DNA of 64,000 nucleotides from Chamaelirium japonicum. Lineage: Eukaryota; Streptophyta; Magnoliopsida; Liliales; Melanthiaceae. A program made the translations under genes and the position numbers. The stretch is from the NCBI GenBank assembly GCA_947650365.1, contig CANTAL010000146.1, positions 1 through 64,000 on the forward strand, in the 5' to 3' direction. How positions within the stretch are numbered: position 1 is the first letter of the stretch; each line of letters opens with the position of its first letter. Below the pieces are notes generated by a model. That model saw only the letters and a list, made by a program, of their open reading frames with translations, was not told the origin of the DNA and made no database searches. Shown in pieces: positions 16,622 through 33,500 of the stretch.

Positions 16622-19600
16622 ACGAATGTATCCATTCTAATTCATTCGTACGATCCATTCTAATTCATTCGTATGATCCATTCTAATTAATTCGTATGAT
16701 CCATTCTAATTCATTCGTACGATCCATTCTAATTCATTCATAAAATCCATTCTAATTCATTCGTACGATCCATTCTAATTCACTCATACGATCCATTCTA
16801 ATACATTCATACGATCCATTCTAATTCATTTGCACGAATATATCCATTCTAATTCATTCGTACGATCCATTCTAATTCCTTCGTACGATCCATTCTAATT
16901 CATTCGTACGATCTATTCTAATTCATTCGTACGATCCATTCTAATTCATTCATACGATCCATTCTAATTCCTTCGTACGATCCATTCTAATTCATTCGTA
17001 CGATCCATTCTAATTCATTCGTACAATATATTCTAATTCATTCGTACGAATGGATACATTCGTGTGAATGAATTAGAATGGATCGTACGAATGAGTAAGA
17101 ATGGATCGTACGAATGAAATAGAATGGATTGCACGAATGAATTAGAATGGATCGTACGAATGAATTAGAATGGATCGTATGAAGGAATTAGAATGGATCG
17201 TACGAATGAATTAGAATGGATCGTACGAATGAATTAGAATAGATCGTACGAATGAATTAGAATGGATCGTACGAAGGAATAAGAATGGATTATACGAATG
17301 AATTAGAATGGATCGTGCTAATGAATTAGAATTGATCGAATGAATAAATTAGCATCGATCGTGCTAATGAATTAGAATGGAACATACGAATGAATTAGAA
17401 TGGATCGTGTGAAAGAATTAGAATGGATTGTATGAATGAATTAGAATGAATTCGTACGATCTATTCGAATTAATTCGCACGATCCATTCTAATTCATTCA
17501 TACGATCCATTCTAATTCATTCATACAATCCATTCTAATTCTTTCGCACGATCCATTCTAATTCATTCGTAGGATCCATTCTAATTCATTCGTACAATCT
17601 ATTCTATTTCATTTATATGATCCATTCTTACTCATTCGTATGATCCATTCTAATTCATTCGGACGAATGTATCCATTCTAATTTATTCGTACGATCCATT
17701 CTAATTCATTCGTACGATCCATTCTAATTCATTCGTACGATCTATTCTAATTCATTCGTACGATCCATTCTAATTTCATTCGTACGATCTATTCTAATTC
17801 ATTCGCTCGAATGTATCCATTCTAATCCATTCATACGATCCATTCTAATCCATTCGTACGATCTATTCTAATTCATTCGCATGAATGTAACCATTCTAAT
17901 TCATTCATTTGATCCATTCTAATTCATTCGTACGATCCATTCTAATTCATTCGTCCGATCCATTCTAATTCATTCGCATGAATGTATCCATTCTAATTCA
18001 TTCGTACGATCCATTCTAATTCATTCGTACGATCCATTCTAATTCATTCGTAAGATCCATTCTAATTCATTCGTACGATCCATTCTAATTCATTCGTAAG
18101 ATCCATTCTAATTCATTCGCACGATCCATTCTAATTCATTCGTACGATCAATTCTAATTCATTCGCACGAATGTATCCATTCTAATTCATTCGTACGATC
18201 CTGAATTAGAATGAATCGTACGAATGAATTAGAACTGATACCTTTGTGCATATGAATTAGAATGGATCGTACGAATAAATTAGAATGGATCATATTAATG
18301 AATTAGAATGGATCGCACGAATGAATTAGAATGGATCGTACGAATGAATTAGAATGGATCTTACGAATGGATTAGAATGGATACATTCGTGCGAATGAAT
18401 TAGAATGGATCGGACGAATGAATTAGAATGGATCGTACGAATGAATTAGAATGGATCAAATGAATGAATTAGAATGCTTACATTCATGCGAATGAATTAG
18501 AATGGATCGTACGAATGGATTAGAATGGATCGTACGAATGGATTAGAATGGATACATTCGAGCGAATGAATTAGAATGGATCGTACGAATGAAATTAGAA
18601 TGGATCGTACGAATGAATTAGAATAGATCGTACGAATGAATTGGAATGGATCGTACGAATGAATTAGAATGGATCGTGTGAAAGAATTAGAATGGATCGT
18701 ACGAATGAATTAGAATGGATCGTTCGAATGAATTAGAATGGATCGTACGAATGAATTAGAATGGATCGTGCTAATGAATTAGAATTGATCGAACGAATGA
18801 ATTAGCATGGATCGTGCATTCGTACGATCCATTCTAATTCATTCGTAAGATCCATTCTAATTCATTCGTACGATCCATTCTAATTCATTCGTACGATCCA
18901 TTCTAATTCATTCGCATGAATGTATCCATTCTAGTTCATTCGTACGATCCATTCTAATTCATTCGTACGATCCATTCTAATTCATTCATACGATCTATTC
19001 AAATTCATTCATACAATCCATTCTAATTCTTTCACACGATCCATTCTAATTCATTCGTACGATCCATTCTAATTCATTCGCACAATCCATTCTATTTCAT
19101 TCGTACGATCCATTCTTACTCATTAGTATGATCCATTCTAATTCATTCGCACGAACGTATCCATAATGGATCATACGAATGAGTAAGAATGGATCGTACG
19201 AATGAAATAGAATGGATTGTGCGAATGAATTAGAATGGACCGTACGAATGAATTAGAATGGATACATTCGTGCGAATGAATTAGAATGGATCGGACGAAT
19301 GAATTAGAATGGATCGTACGAATGAATTAGAATGGATCGTACGAATGAATTAGAATGGATCGTACGAATAAATTAGAATGGATACATTCGTCCGAATGAA
19401 TTAGAATGGATCATACGAATGAGTAAGAATGGATCGTACGAATGAATTAGAATGGATCGTACGAATGAATTAGAATGGATCGTGCGAATGAATTAGAATG
19501 GATCATATTAATGAATTAGAATGGATCGTACGAATGAATTAGAATGGATACATTCGTGCGAATGAATTAGAATGGATCGTGCGAATCCATTAGACTGGAT

Positions 19601-20830
19601 CGTGCGAATGAATATGAATGGATCATACGAATGAATTAGAATGGATCGTACGAATTAATTAGAATGGATACAATCGTGCAAATCAATTAGAATGGATTGT
19701 ATAAATGAATTAGAATGGATCGTACGAATGAATTAGAATGGATCATACGAATTAATTAGAATGGATCATACGAATGAATTAGAATGGATCGTACGAATGA
19801 AAATGGATCGTACGAATGAACTAGAATGGATACATTCGTGCGAATGAATTAGAATGGATCGTACGAATGATTTAGAATGGATCGTATGATTCATTCTAAT
19901 TCATTCGTACGATCCATTCTAATACATTCGTACGATTCATGCTAATTCATTCGCACGATCCATTCTAATTCATTCGTACGATCCATTCTTATTCATTCAT
20001 ACGATCCATTCTAATTCATTCGCACAATCCATTCTAATTCATTCGTACAATCCATTCTAATTCATTCGTATGATCCATTCTAACTCATTCGGTGGATCCA
20101 TTCTAATTCATTCGTACGATCCATTCTAATTCATTCCCACGATCCATTCTAATTTATTTGTACGATCCATTCTAATTCATTCGTACGATCTATTCTAATT
20201 CATTCGCATGAATGTAACCATTCTAATTCATTCATACGATTCCTTCTAATTCATTCGTATGAGCTATTCTAATTCATTCGTACGATCCATTCTAATTCAT
20301 TCCTACGATCCATTGTAATTCATTCCTACAATCCATTTAGATTCATTCGCACAAATGTATCCATTCAAATTCATTCGTACGATCCAGTCTAATTCATTCG
20401 TACGATCCATTCTAATTCATTCGCACGAATATATCCATTCTAATTCTTTCGTACGATGCATTCTAATTCATTCGTACGATCCATTCTAATTCATTCGTAC
20501 GATCCATTCTAATTCATTCGTACGATCCATTCTAATTCATTCGCACGAATGTATCCATTCTAATTCATTCGTACAATCCATTCTATTTCATTCGTACGAT
20601 CCATTCTTACTCATTCGTATGATCCATTCTAATTCATTCGTATGATCCATTCTAATTCATTCGTACGATCCATTCTAATTCATTCGTACGATCCATTCTA
20701 ATTCATTCACACGATCCATTCTAATTCATTGATACGATCCATTCTAATTCATTCGCCCGATCCATTCTAATTCATTCATACGATCCATTCTATTCGAATG
20801 GATCATGCGATCCATTCGAATTTATTCACG
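16622..20830. repeat. Satellite higher-order module, copy 2
   Basis: This is the second copy of the module at 3985-8150, shifted by 12.6-12.8 kb. Switches fall at about 16622, 17048, 17450, 18201, 18817, 19164 and 19888. The 9-bp-arm hairpin at 20782-20804 corresponds to the weaker one near 8112. Changes of offset between landmarks imply gain or loss of a few monomers in each copy since duplication. Confidence 0.7.
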
Positions 20831-21540
20831 CGATCCATTCTAATTCATTCATACGATCCATTCTAATTCATTCATACAATGCATTCTAATTCTTTCACAC
20901 GATCCATTCTAATTAATTCGTACGATCCATTCTAATTCATTCGTACAATCTATTCTATTTCATTTGTATGATCCATTCTTACTCATTCGTATGATCCATT
21001 CTAATTAATTCGTACGATCCATTCTAATTCATTTGTACGATCCATTCTAATTCATTCGTACAATCCATTCTATTTCAGTCGTACGATCCATTCTTACTCA
21101 TTCGTATGATCCATTCTAATTCATTCGCACGAATGTATCCATTCTAATTCATTCATACAATCCATTCTAATTCATTCCGTACGATCCATTCTAATTCATT
21201 CGTACGATCGTACGAATGAATTAGAATGGATCGTACGAATGAATTAGAATAGATTGTGCGAATGAATTAGAATGGATCGTACGAATGAATTAGAATGGAT
21301 CGTACGAATGAATTAGAATGGATCATACGAATGAGTAAGAATGGATCGTACGAATGAATTAGAATGGATCGTACGAATGAATTAGAATGGATCATACGAA
21401 TAAATTAGAATAGATACATTCGTCCGAATGAATTAGAATGGATCATACGAATGAGTAAGAATGGATCGTACGAATGAAATAGAATAGATTGTACGAATGA
21501 ATTAGAATGGATCCTACGAATGAATTAGAATGGATCGTGT
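20782..21540. repeat. Satellite block repeated at 55075-55819
   Basis: Three landmarks keep an almost constant distance from the second array: the hairpin at 20782 and 55075 (offset 34293), the R-to-F junction at 21209 and 55503 (offset 34294), and the GAATGAGTAAG variant monomer near 21321 and 55614 (offset 34293). This indicates a segmental copy with few internal indels. It ends on the right where element B begins. Confidence 0.65.
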
Positions 21541-24500
21541 GAAAGAATTAGAATGGATTGTATGAATGAATTAGAATGGATCGTATGAATGAATTAGAAT
21601 GGATCGTGCGAATGAATTCGAATGGATCGTACGAATTCATTCTAATTCATTCATACAATCCATTCTAATTCTTTCACACGATCCATTCTAATTCATTCGT
21701 ACGTCCCATTCTAATTCATTAGCACGATTCATGCTAATTCATTCGTTCGATCAATTCTAATTCATTAGCACGATCCATTCTAATTCATTCGTACGATCCA
21801 TTCTAATTCATTCGCACGATCCATTCTAATTCATTCATAGGATCCATTCTAATTCATTCATACGATCTATTCTAATTCTTTCGCACGAATGTATCCATTC
21901 TAATTCATTCGCACGAATGTATCCATTCTAATTCATTCGTACGATCCATTTTAATTCATTCGTATGATCAATTCGAATTCATTCGCACGATCCATTCTAA
22001 TTCATTCATATGATCTATTCTAATTCATTCATACAATCACTTCTAATTCTTTCACACGATCCATTCTAATTCATTCGTACGATCCATTCTAATTCATTCG
22101 TACAATCCATTCTATTTCATTCGTACGATCCATTCTTGCTCATTCATATGATCCACTCTAATTCATTCGTACGATCCATTCTAATTCATTCATACGATCC
22201 ATTCTAATTCATTCGTACAATCCATTCTAATTCATTCGTACAATCTATTCTAATTCATTCGTACGATCCATTCTAATTCATTCCTACGATCCATTCTAAT
22301 TCATTCATACAATCCATTCCAATTCATTCGTACGATCCCTTCTAATTCATTCGTACAATCTATTCTAATTCATTCGTACGAATGGATACATTCGTGTGAA
22401 TGAATTAGAATGGATCGTACTAATGCCATTCTAATTCATTCGTAAGATCCATTCTAATTCATTCGTACGATCCATTTTAATTCATTCGTACAATCCATTC
22501 TAATACATTCGCACGAATGTATCCATTCTAGTTCATTCGTACGATCCATTCTAATTCATTCGTACGATCCATTCTAATTCATTCGCACGATCCATTCTAA
22601 TTCATTCGTACGATCCATTCTAATTCATTCATACGATCCATTCTAATTCATTCGTACGATCCATTCTAATTCATTCGCACAAATGTATCCATTCTAATTC
22701 ATTCGTACGATCCATTCTGATTCATTCGCACGATCCATTCTAATTCATTCGTACGATCCATTCTAATTCATTCGCACGATCTGTTCTTATTCATTCGCAC
22801 AGTCCATTCTAATTCATTCGCACGAATGTATCCATTCTAATTCATTCGTATGATCCATTCTAATTCATTCGTATGATCCATTCTAATTAATTCGTATGAT
22901 CCATTCTAATTCATTCGTATGATCTATTCTAATTCATTCATACAATCCATTCTAATTCATTCGCACGAATGTATCCATTCTAATTAATTCGTACGATCCA
23001 TTCTAATTCATTCGTATGATCTATTCTTATTCATTCGCACGATCCAGTCTAATTGATTCGCACGATCCATTCTAATTCATTCGCACGAATGTATCCATTC
23101 TAATTCATTCGTACGATCCATTCTAATTCATTAATATGATCCATTCTAATTCATTCATACGATCCATTCTAATTCATATGCACAAAGGTATCCATTCTAT
23201 TCCATTCGTAGGATCCATTCTAATCTATTCGTACGATCCATTCTAATTCATTCGTACGATCCATTCTAATTCATTCGCTCGAATGTATCCATTCTAATGC
23301 ATTCGTACGATCCATTCTAATTCATTCGCATGAATGTAACCATTCTAATTCATTCATTTGATCCATTCTAATTCATTCGTACGATCCATTCTAATTCATT
23401 CGTCCAATCCATTCTAATTCATTCGCACGAATGTATCCATTCTAATTCATTCGTACGATCCATTCTAATTCATTCGTACGATCCATTCTAATTCATTCGT
23501 AAGATCCATTCTAATTCATTCGTACGATCCATTCTAATTCATTCGTACGATCCATTCTAATTCATTCGCACGAATGTATCCATTCTAGTTCATTCGTACG
23601 ATCCATTCTAATTCATTAGTACGATCCATTCTAATTCATTCGTACGATCCATTTTAATTCATTCGCACGATCCATTCTAATTCATTCGTACGATCCATTC
23701 TAATTCATTCATACGATCCATTCTAATTCATTCGTGCGATCCATTCTAATTCATTCATACAATCCAATCTAATTCATTCGTACGATCCATTCTAATTCAC
23801 TCATACGATCCATTCTAATACATTCATACGATCCATTCTAATTCATTTGTATGAATATATCCATTCTAATTCATTCGTACGATCCATTCTAATTCCTTCG
23901 TACGATCCATTCTAATTCATTCGTACGATCTCTTCTAATTCATTCGTACGATCCATTCTAATTCATTCGTACGATCCACTCTAATTCCTTCGTACGATCC
24001 ATTCTAATTCATTCGTACGATCCATTCTAATTCATTCGTACGATCTATTCTAATTCATTCGTACGAATGAATACATTCGTGTGAATGAATTAGAATGGAT
24101 CGTACGAATGAGTAAGAATGGATCGTACGAATAAAATAGAATGGATTGCACGAATGAATTAGAATGGATCGTACGAATGAATTAGAATGGATCGTGTGAA
24201 AGAATTAGAATGGATTGTATGAATGAATTAGAATGGATCATACGAAGGAATTAGAATGGATCGTACGAATGAATTAGAATGGATCGTACGAATGAATTAG
24301 AATGGATCGTGTGAAAGAATTAGAATGGATCGTACGAATGAATTAGAATGGATCGTGCGAATGAATTAGAATGGATCGTACGAATGAATTAGAATGGATC
24401 GTACGAATGAACTAGAATGGATACATTCGTGCGAATGAATTAGAATGGATCGTACAAATGAATTAGAATGGATCGTACGAATGAATTAGAATGGATCTTA

Positions 24501-27500
24501 CGAATGAATTAGAATGGATCGAACGAATGAATTAGAATGGATCGTACGAATGAATTAGAATGGATATATTCGTGCGAATGAATTAGAATGGATCGGACGA
24601 ATGAATTAGAATGGATCGTACGAATGAATTATAATGGATCAAATGAATGAATTAGAATGGTTACATTCATGCGAATGAATTAGAATGGATCGTACGAATG
24701 GATTAGAATGGATCGTACGAATGGATTAGAATGGATACATTCGAGCGAATGAATTAGAATGGATCGTACGAATGAATTAGAATGGATCGTACGAATGGAT
24801 TAGAATGGATCCTACGAATGGATTAGAATGGATACCTTTGTGCATATGAATTAGAATGGATCGTACGAATGAATTAGAATGGATCATATTAATGAATTAG
24901 AATGGATCGTACGAATGAATTAGAATGGATACATTCGTGCACGATCCATTCTAATTCATTCGCACTAATGTATCCATTCTAATTTATTCGTACGAACCAT
25001 TCTAATTCATTAATATGATCCATTCTAATTCATTCGTACGATCCATTCTAATTCATATGCACAAAGGTATCCATTCTAATTCATTCGTACGATCTATTCT
25101 AATTCAGGATCGTACGAATGAATTAGAATGGATACATTCGTGCGAATGAATTAGAATTGATCGTACGAATGAATTAGAATGGATCGTGCGAATGAATTTG
25201 AATGGATCGTACAAATGAATTAGAACGGATCGTATGAATGAACGAGAATGGATACATTCGTGCGAATGAATTAGAACGGATCGTACGAATGAATTAGAAT
25301 GGATTATACGAATGAATTAGAATGGATCTTACGAATGAATTAGAATGGATCGTACGAATGAATTAGAATGGATCGTACGAATGAATTACAATGGATACAT
25401 TCGTGCGAATGAATTAGAATGGATCGGACGAATGAATTAGAATGGATCGTACGAATGAATTAGAATGGATCAAATGAATGAATTAGAATGGTTACATTCA
25501 TGCGAATGAATTAGAATGGATCGTACGAATGGATTAGAATGGATCGTACGAATGGATTAGAATGGATACATTCGAGCGAATGAATTAGAATGGATCGTAC
25601 GAATGAATTAGAATGGATCGTACGAATGGATTAGAATGGATCCTACGAATGGATTAGAATGGATACCTTTGTGCATATGAATTAGAATGGATCGTACGAA
25701 TGAATTAGAATGGATCATATTAATGAATTAGAATGGAACGTACGAATGAATTAGAATGGATACATTCGTGCGAATGAATTAGAATGGATCGTGCGAATCA
25801 ATTAGACTGGATCGTGCGAATGAATAAGAATAGATCATACGAATGAATTAGAATGGATCATACGAATTAATTAGAATGGATACATTCGTGCGAATGAATT
25901 AGAATGGATTGTATGAATGAATTAGAATGGATCGTACGAATGAATTAGAATGGATCATACAAATTAATTAGAATGGATCATACGAATGAATTAGAATGGA
26001 TCGTACAAATGAATTAGAATGGATACATTTGTGCGAATGAATTAGAATGGATTGTGCGAATGAATAAGAATAGATCGTGCGAATGAATTAGAATGGATCG
26101 TACGAATGAATTAGAATGGATCGTGCGAATGAATTAGAATGGATCATATTAATGAATTAGAATGGATCGTACGAATGAATTAGAATGGATACATTCGTGC
26201 GAATGAATTAGAATGGATCGTGCGAATCAATTAGACTGGATCGTGCGAATGAATAAGAATAGATCATACGAATGAATTAGAATAGATCGTACGAATGAAT
26301 TAGAATGGATCGTACGAAGGAATTAGAATGGATCGTATGAATGAATTAGAATGGATATATTCGTGCAAATGAATTAGAATGGATCGTATGAATGTATTAG
26401 AATGGATCGTATGAGTGAATTAGAATGGATCGTACGAATGAATTAGAATGGATTGTATGAATGAATTAGAATGGATCGTACGAATGAATTTGAATGGATC
26501 GTATGAATGAATTAGAATGGATCGTACGAATGAATTAGAATGGATCATGCGAATGAATTAGAATGGATCATACGAATGAATTAGAATGGATCGTACGAAT
26601 GAACTAGAATGGATACATTCGTGCGAATGAATTTGAATGGATCGTACGAATGAATTAGAATGGATCGTACGAATGAATTAGAATGGATCTTACGAATGAA
26701 TTAGAATGGATCGTACGAATGAATTAGAATGGATCGTACGAATGAATTAGAATGGACACATTCGTGCGAATGAATTAGAATGGATCGGACGAATTAATTA
26801 GAATGGATCATACGAATGAATTAGAATGGATCAAATGAATGAATTAGAATGGATACATTCATGCGAATGAATTAGAATGGATCGGACGAATGGATTAGAA
26901 TGGATCGTACGAATGGATTAGAATGGATACATTCGAGCGAATGAATTAGAATGGATCGTACGAATGAATTAGAATGGATCGTACGAATGGATTAGAATGG
27001 ATCCTACGAATGGATTAGAATGGATACCTTTGTGCATATGAATTAGAATGGATCGTACGAATGAATTAGAATGGATCATATTAATGAATTAGAATGGATC
27101 GTACGAATGAATTAGAATGGATACATTCGTGCGAATGAATTAGAATTGATCGTGCAAATCAATTAGACTGGATCGTGCGAATGAATAAGAATAGATCATA
27201 CGAATGAATTAGAATGGATCGTACGAATTAATTAGAATGGATACATTCATGCGAATGAATTAGAATGGATTGTATGATTGAATTAGAATGGATCGTACGA
27301 ATGAATTAGAATGGATCATACGAATTAATTAGAATGGATCCTACGAATGAATTAGAATGGATCGTACGAATGAATTAGAATGGATCGTACGAATGAATTA
27401 GAATGGATACATTCGTGCAAATGAATTAGAATGGATTGTGCGAATGAATAAGAACAGATCGTGCGAATGAATTAGAATGGATCGTACGAATGAATTAGAA

Positions 27501-30500
27501 TGGATCATGTGAATGAATTAGAATGGATCGTACGAATGAATTAGAATGGATACATTTGTGCGAATGAATTAGAATGGATCGTACGAATGAATTAGAATGG
27601 ATCGTATGAATGAATTAGAATGGATCGTACGAATGAATTAGAATGGATCGTGCGAATAAATTAGAATGGATCGTACGAATGAATTAGAATGGATCGTACG
27701 AATGAACTAGAATTGATACATTCGTGCGAATGAATTAGAATGGATCGTACGAATGAATTAGAATGGATCGTACGAATGAATTAGAATGGATCTTAAGAAT
27801 AAATTAGAATGGATCGTACGAATGAATTAGAATGGATACATTCGTGCGAATGAATTAGAATAGATCGGACAAATGAATTAGAATGGATCGTACGAATGAA
27901 TTTGAATGGATTGTATGAATGAATTAGAATGGATCGTACGAATAAATTAGAATGGATACATTCGTCCGAATGAATTAGAATGGATCATACGAATGAGTAA
28001 GAATGGATCGTACGAATGAAATAGAATAGATTGTACGAATGAATTAGAATGGATCCTACGAATGAATTAGAGTGGATCGTGTGAAAGAATTAGAATGGAT
28101 TGTATGAATGAATTAGAATGGATCGTATGAATGAATTAGAATGGATCGTGCGAATGAATTCGAATGGATCGTACGAATTCATTCTAATTCATTCATACAA
28201 TCCATTCTAATTCTTTCACACGATCTATTCTAATTCATTCGTAGGATCCATTCTAATTCATTCGTACAATCTATTCTATTTCATTCGTACGATCCATTCT
28301 TACTCATTCGTATGATCCATTCTAATTCATTCGGACGAACGTATCCATTCTAATTTATTCGTACGATCCATTCTAATTCATTCGTACGATCCATTCTAAT
28401 TCATTCGTACGATCCATTCTAATTCATTCGTCCGATCCATTCTAATTCATTCGCACGAATGTATCCATTCTAATTCATTCGTACGGTCCATTCTAATTCA
28501 TTCGTGCGATACATTCTAATTCATTCGTACGATCCATTCTAATTCATTCGTACGATCCTTTCTAATTCATTCGTCCGATCCATTCTAATTCATTCGCACG
28601 AATGTATCCATTCTAATTCATTCGTACGGTCCATTCTAATTCATTCGTACGATACATTCGTGCGAATGAGTAAGAATGGATCAGAATGGATCATACGAAT
28701 GAGTAAGAATGGATCGTACGAATGAAATAGAATGGATTGTGCGAATAAATTAGAATGGATCGTATGAATGAATTAGAATGGATCTTACGAATGAATTAGA
28801 ATGGATCGTACGAATGCACGATCCATGCTAATTCATTCGTTTGATCAATTCTAATTCATTAGCACGATCCATTCTAATTCATTCGTATGATCCATTCTAA
28901 TTCATTCGCACGATCCATTCTAATTCATTCGTACGATCCATTCTAATTCTTTCACACGATCCATTCTAATTCATTCGTACGATCCATTCTAATTCATTCG
29001 TACGATCCATTCTAATTCATTCGTACGATCCATTCTAATTCCTTCGTACGATCCATTCTAATTCATTCGTGCAATCCATTCTATTTCATTCGTACGATCC
29101 ATTCTTACTCATTCGTACGATCCATTCTAATTCATTCACACGAATGTATCCATTCGTACGAATGAATTAGAATAGATTGTACGAATGAATTAGAATGGAT
29201 CGTACTAATGAATTAGAATGGATCGTATGAATGAATTAGAATGGATCGTACGAATGAATTAGAATGGATCGTGCGAACGAATTAGAATGGATCGTACGAA
29301 TGAATTAGAATGGATCGTGCGAATGAACTAGAATGGATACATTCGTGCGAATGAATTAGAATGGATCGTACGAATGAATTAGAATGGATCGTACGAATGA
29401 ATTAGAATGGATCGTACGAATGAATTAGAGTGGATCATATGAATGAATTAGAATGGATCATACGAATGAGTAAGAATGGATCGTACGAATGAAATAGAAT
29501 GGATTGTACGAATGAATTAGAATGGATCGTACGAATGAATTAGAATGGATCGTGTGAAAGAATTAGAATGGATTGTATGAATGAATTAAAATGGATCATA
29601 TGAATGAATTATAATTTATCGTGCGAATGAATTCGAATGGATCGTACGAATGAATTAGAATGGATCGTACGAATGAATTAGAATGGATACATTCGTGCGA
29701 ATGAATTAGAATGGATACATTCGTACGAAAGAATTAGAATAGATCGTATGAATGAATTAGAATGGATCCTATGAATGAATTTGAATGGATCGTGCGAATG
29801 AATTAGAACGGATCGTACGAATGAATTAGAATGGATCGTGCTAATGAATTAGAATTGATCGAACGAATGAATTAGCATGGATCGTGCTAATGAATTAGAA
29901 TGGAACGTACGAATGAATTAGAATGGATCGTGTGAAAGAATTAGAATGGATTGTATGAATGAATTAGAATGAATTCGTACGATCCATTCGAATTCATTCG
30001 CATGATCTATTCTAATTCATTCATACGATCCATTCTAATTCATTCATACAATCCATTCCAATTCTTTCACACGATCCATTCTAATTCATTCGTAGGATCC
30101 ATTCTAATTCATTCGTACAATCTATTCTATTTCATTCGTACATCCATTCTTACTCATTCGTGTGATCCATTCTAATTCATTCGGATGAATGTATCCATTC
30201 TAATTTATTCGTACGATCCATTCTAATTCATTCGTACGAACCATTCTAATTCCTTCGTACGATCCATTCTAATTCATTCGTACGATCCATTCTAATTCAT
30301 TCGTACGATCCATTCTAATTCATTCGCACAATCTATTCTAATTCATTCGTACGATCCATTCTAATTCATTCGTACGATCGTACGAATGAATTAGAATGGA
30401 TCGTACGGAATGAATTAGAATGGATTGTATGAATGAATTAGAATGGATACATTCGTGCGAATGAATTAGAATGGATCATACGAATGAGTAAGAATGGATC

Positions 30501-33500
30501 GTACGAATGAAATAGAATAGATTGTACGAATGAATTAGAATGGATCGTACAAATGAATTAGAATGGATCGTACGAATGAATTAGAATGGATCATACGAAT
30601 GAGTAAGAATGGATCGTACAAATGAAATAGAATGGATTGTACGAATGAATTAGAATGGATCGTACGAATGAATTAGAATGGATCGTACGAAAGAATTAGA
30701 ATGCATTGTATGAATGAATTAGAATGGATCGGGCGAATGAATTAGAATGGATCGGGCGAATGAATTAGAATGGATTGTAGGAATGAATTAGAATGGATCG
30801 TATGAATGAATTAGAATAGATCGTATGAATGAATTAGAATGGATCGTGCGAATGAATTAGAATGGATCGTACGAATGAATTAGAATGGATCGTACGAATG
30901 AATTAGAATGGATCATACGAATGAATTAGAATGGATCATACGAATGAGTAAGAATGGATCGTACGAATGAAATAGAATGGATTGTACGAATGAATTAGAA
31001 TGGATACATTCGTGCGAATGAATTAGAATGGATCGTACGAATGAATTAGAATGGATCATACAAATGAATTAGAATGGATAGTACGAATGAATTAGAATGG
31101 ATCTTACGAATGAATTAGAATGGATCGTACGAATGAATTAGAATGGATCGTACGAATGAATTAGAATGGATACATTCGTGCGAATGTATTAGAATGGATC
31201 GGACGAATGAATTAGAATGGATCGTACGAATGAATTAGAATGGATCGTACGAATGAATTAGAATGGATCGTACAAATAAATTAGAATGGATACATTCGTC
31301 CGAATGAATTAGAATGGATCATACGAATGAGTAAGAATGGATCGTACGAATGAAATAGAATAGATTGTACGAATGAATTAGAATGGATTCGTACGAATGA
31401 ATTAGAATGGATACATTCGTGCGAATGAATTAGAATGGATCGTACCAATGAGTAAGAATGGATCGTACGAATGAAATAGAATGGATTGTGCGAATGAATT
31501 AGAATAGATCATACGAATGAATTAGAATGGATCGTACGAATGAATTAGAATGGATCCTATGAATGAATTAGAATGGATCGTGTGAATGAATTAGAATGGA
31601 TCGTATGAATGAATTAGAATGGATGGTGCTAATGAATTAGAATTGATCGAACGAATGAATTAGAATGGATACATTCGTGCGAATGAATTGGAATGGATCG
31701 GACGAATGAATTAGAATGGATTGTACGAATGAGTAAGAATGGATCGTACGAATGAAATAGAATAGATCGTACGAATGAATTAGAATGGATCGTACGAAGG
31801 AATTAGAATGGATCGTACGAATGAATTAGAATGGATATATTCGTGCAAATGAATTAGAATGGATCGTATGAATGTTTTAGAATGGATCGTATGAGTTCAT
31901 TAGAATGGATCGTACGAATGAATTAGAATGGATCGTATGAATGAATTAGAATGGATACATTCGTGTGAATGAATTAGAATGGATCGTATGAATGAATTAG
32001 AATAGATTTTGTGAATGAATTAGAACTGATCGTACGAATGAATTAGAATGGATACATTCGTGCGAATGAATTAGAATTGATTGTATGAATGAATTAGAAT
32101 GGATCCTATGAATGAATTAGAATGGATCGTGCGAATGAATTAGAATGGATCATATGAATGAATTAGAATGGATCATGCTAATGAATTAGAATTGATCGAA
32201 CGAATGAATTAGCATGGATCGTGCTAATGAATTAGAATGGAACGTACGAATGAATTAGAATGGATCGTGTGAAAGAATTAGAATGGATTGTATGAATGAA
32301 TTAGAATGAATTCGTACGATCCATTCGAATTCATTCGCACGATCCATTCTAATTCATTCATACGATCCATTCTAATTCATTCATATAATCCATTCTAATT
32401 CTTTCACACGATCCATTCTAATTCATTCGTAGGATCCATTCTAATTCATTCGTATAATCTATTCTATTTCATTCGTACGATCCATTCTTACTCATTCGTA
32501 TGATCCATTCTAATTCATTCGGACGAATGTATCCATTCTAATTTATTCGTACGATCCATTCTAATTCATTCGTACGATCCATTCTAATTCATTCGTACGA
32601 TCCATTCTAATTCATTTGTCCGATCCATTCTAATTCATTCACACGAATGTATCCATTCTAATTCATTCGTACGATCCATTCTAATTCATTCGTACGATCC
32701 ATTCTAATTCATACGTAAGATCCATTCTAATTCATTCGTACGATCCATTCTAATTCATTCGTACGATCCATTCTAATTCATGCGCACGAATGTATCCATT
32801 CTAGTTTATTCGTACGATCCATTCTAATTCATTCATACAATCCATTCTAATTCATTCGCACGAATGTATCCATTCTAATTCATTCGTACGATCAATTCTA
32901 ATTCATTCACAAAATCTATTCTAATTCGTTCATACGATCCATTCTAATTCATTCACACGAATGTATCCATTCTAATCCTTTCATACGATCCATTCTAATT
33001 CATTCGTACGATCCATTCTAATTCACTCATACGATCCATTCTTATACATTCATACGATCCATTCTAATTCATTTGCACGAATATATCCATTCTAATTCAT
33101 TCGTACGATCCATTCTAATTCATTCGTACGATCTATTCTAATTCCTTCGTACGATCCATTCTAATTCATTCGTACGATCCATTCTAATTCATTCATACAA
33201 TCCATTCTAATTCTTTCGCACGATCCATTCTAATTCATTCGTACGATCCATTCTAATTCATTCGTGCAATCCATTCTATTTCATTCGTACGATCCATTCT
33301 TACTCATTCGTACAATCCATTCTAATTCATTCACACGAATGTATCCATTCGTACGAATGAATTAGAATAGATTGTACGAATGAATTAGAATGGATCGTAC
33401 GAATGAATTAGAATGGATCGTACGAAGGTATTAGAATGTATCGTACGAATGAGTAAGAATGGATCGTACGAATGAAATAGAATAGATCGTACGAATGAAT

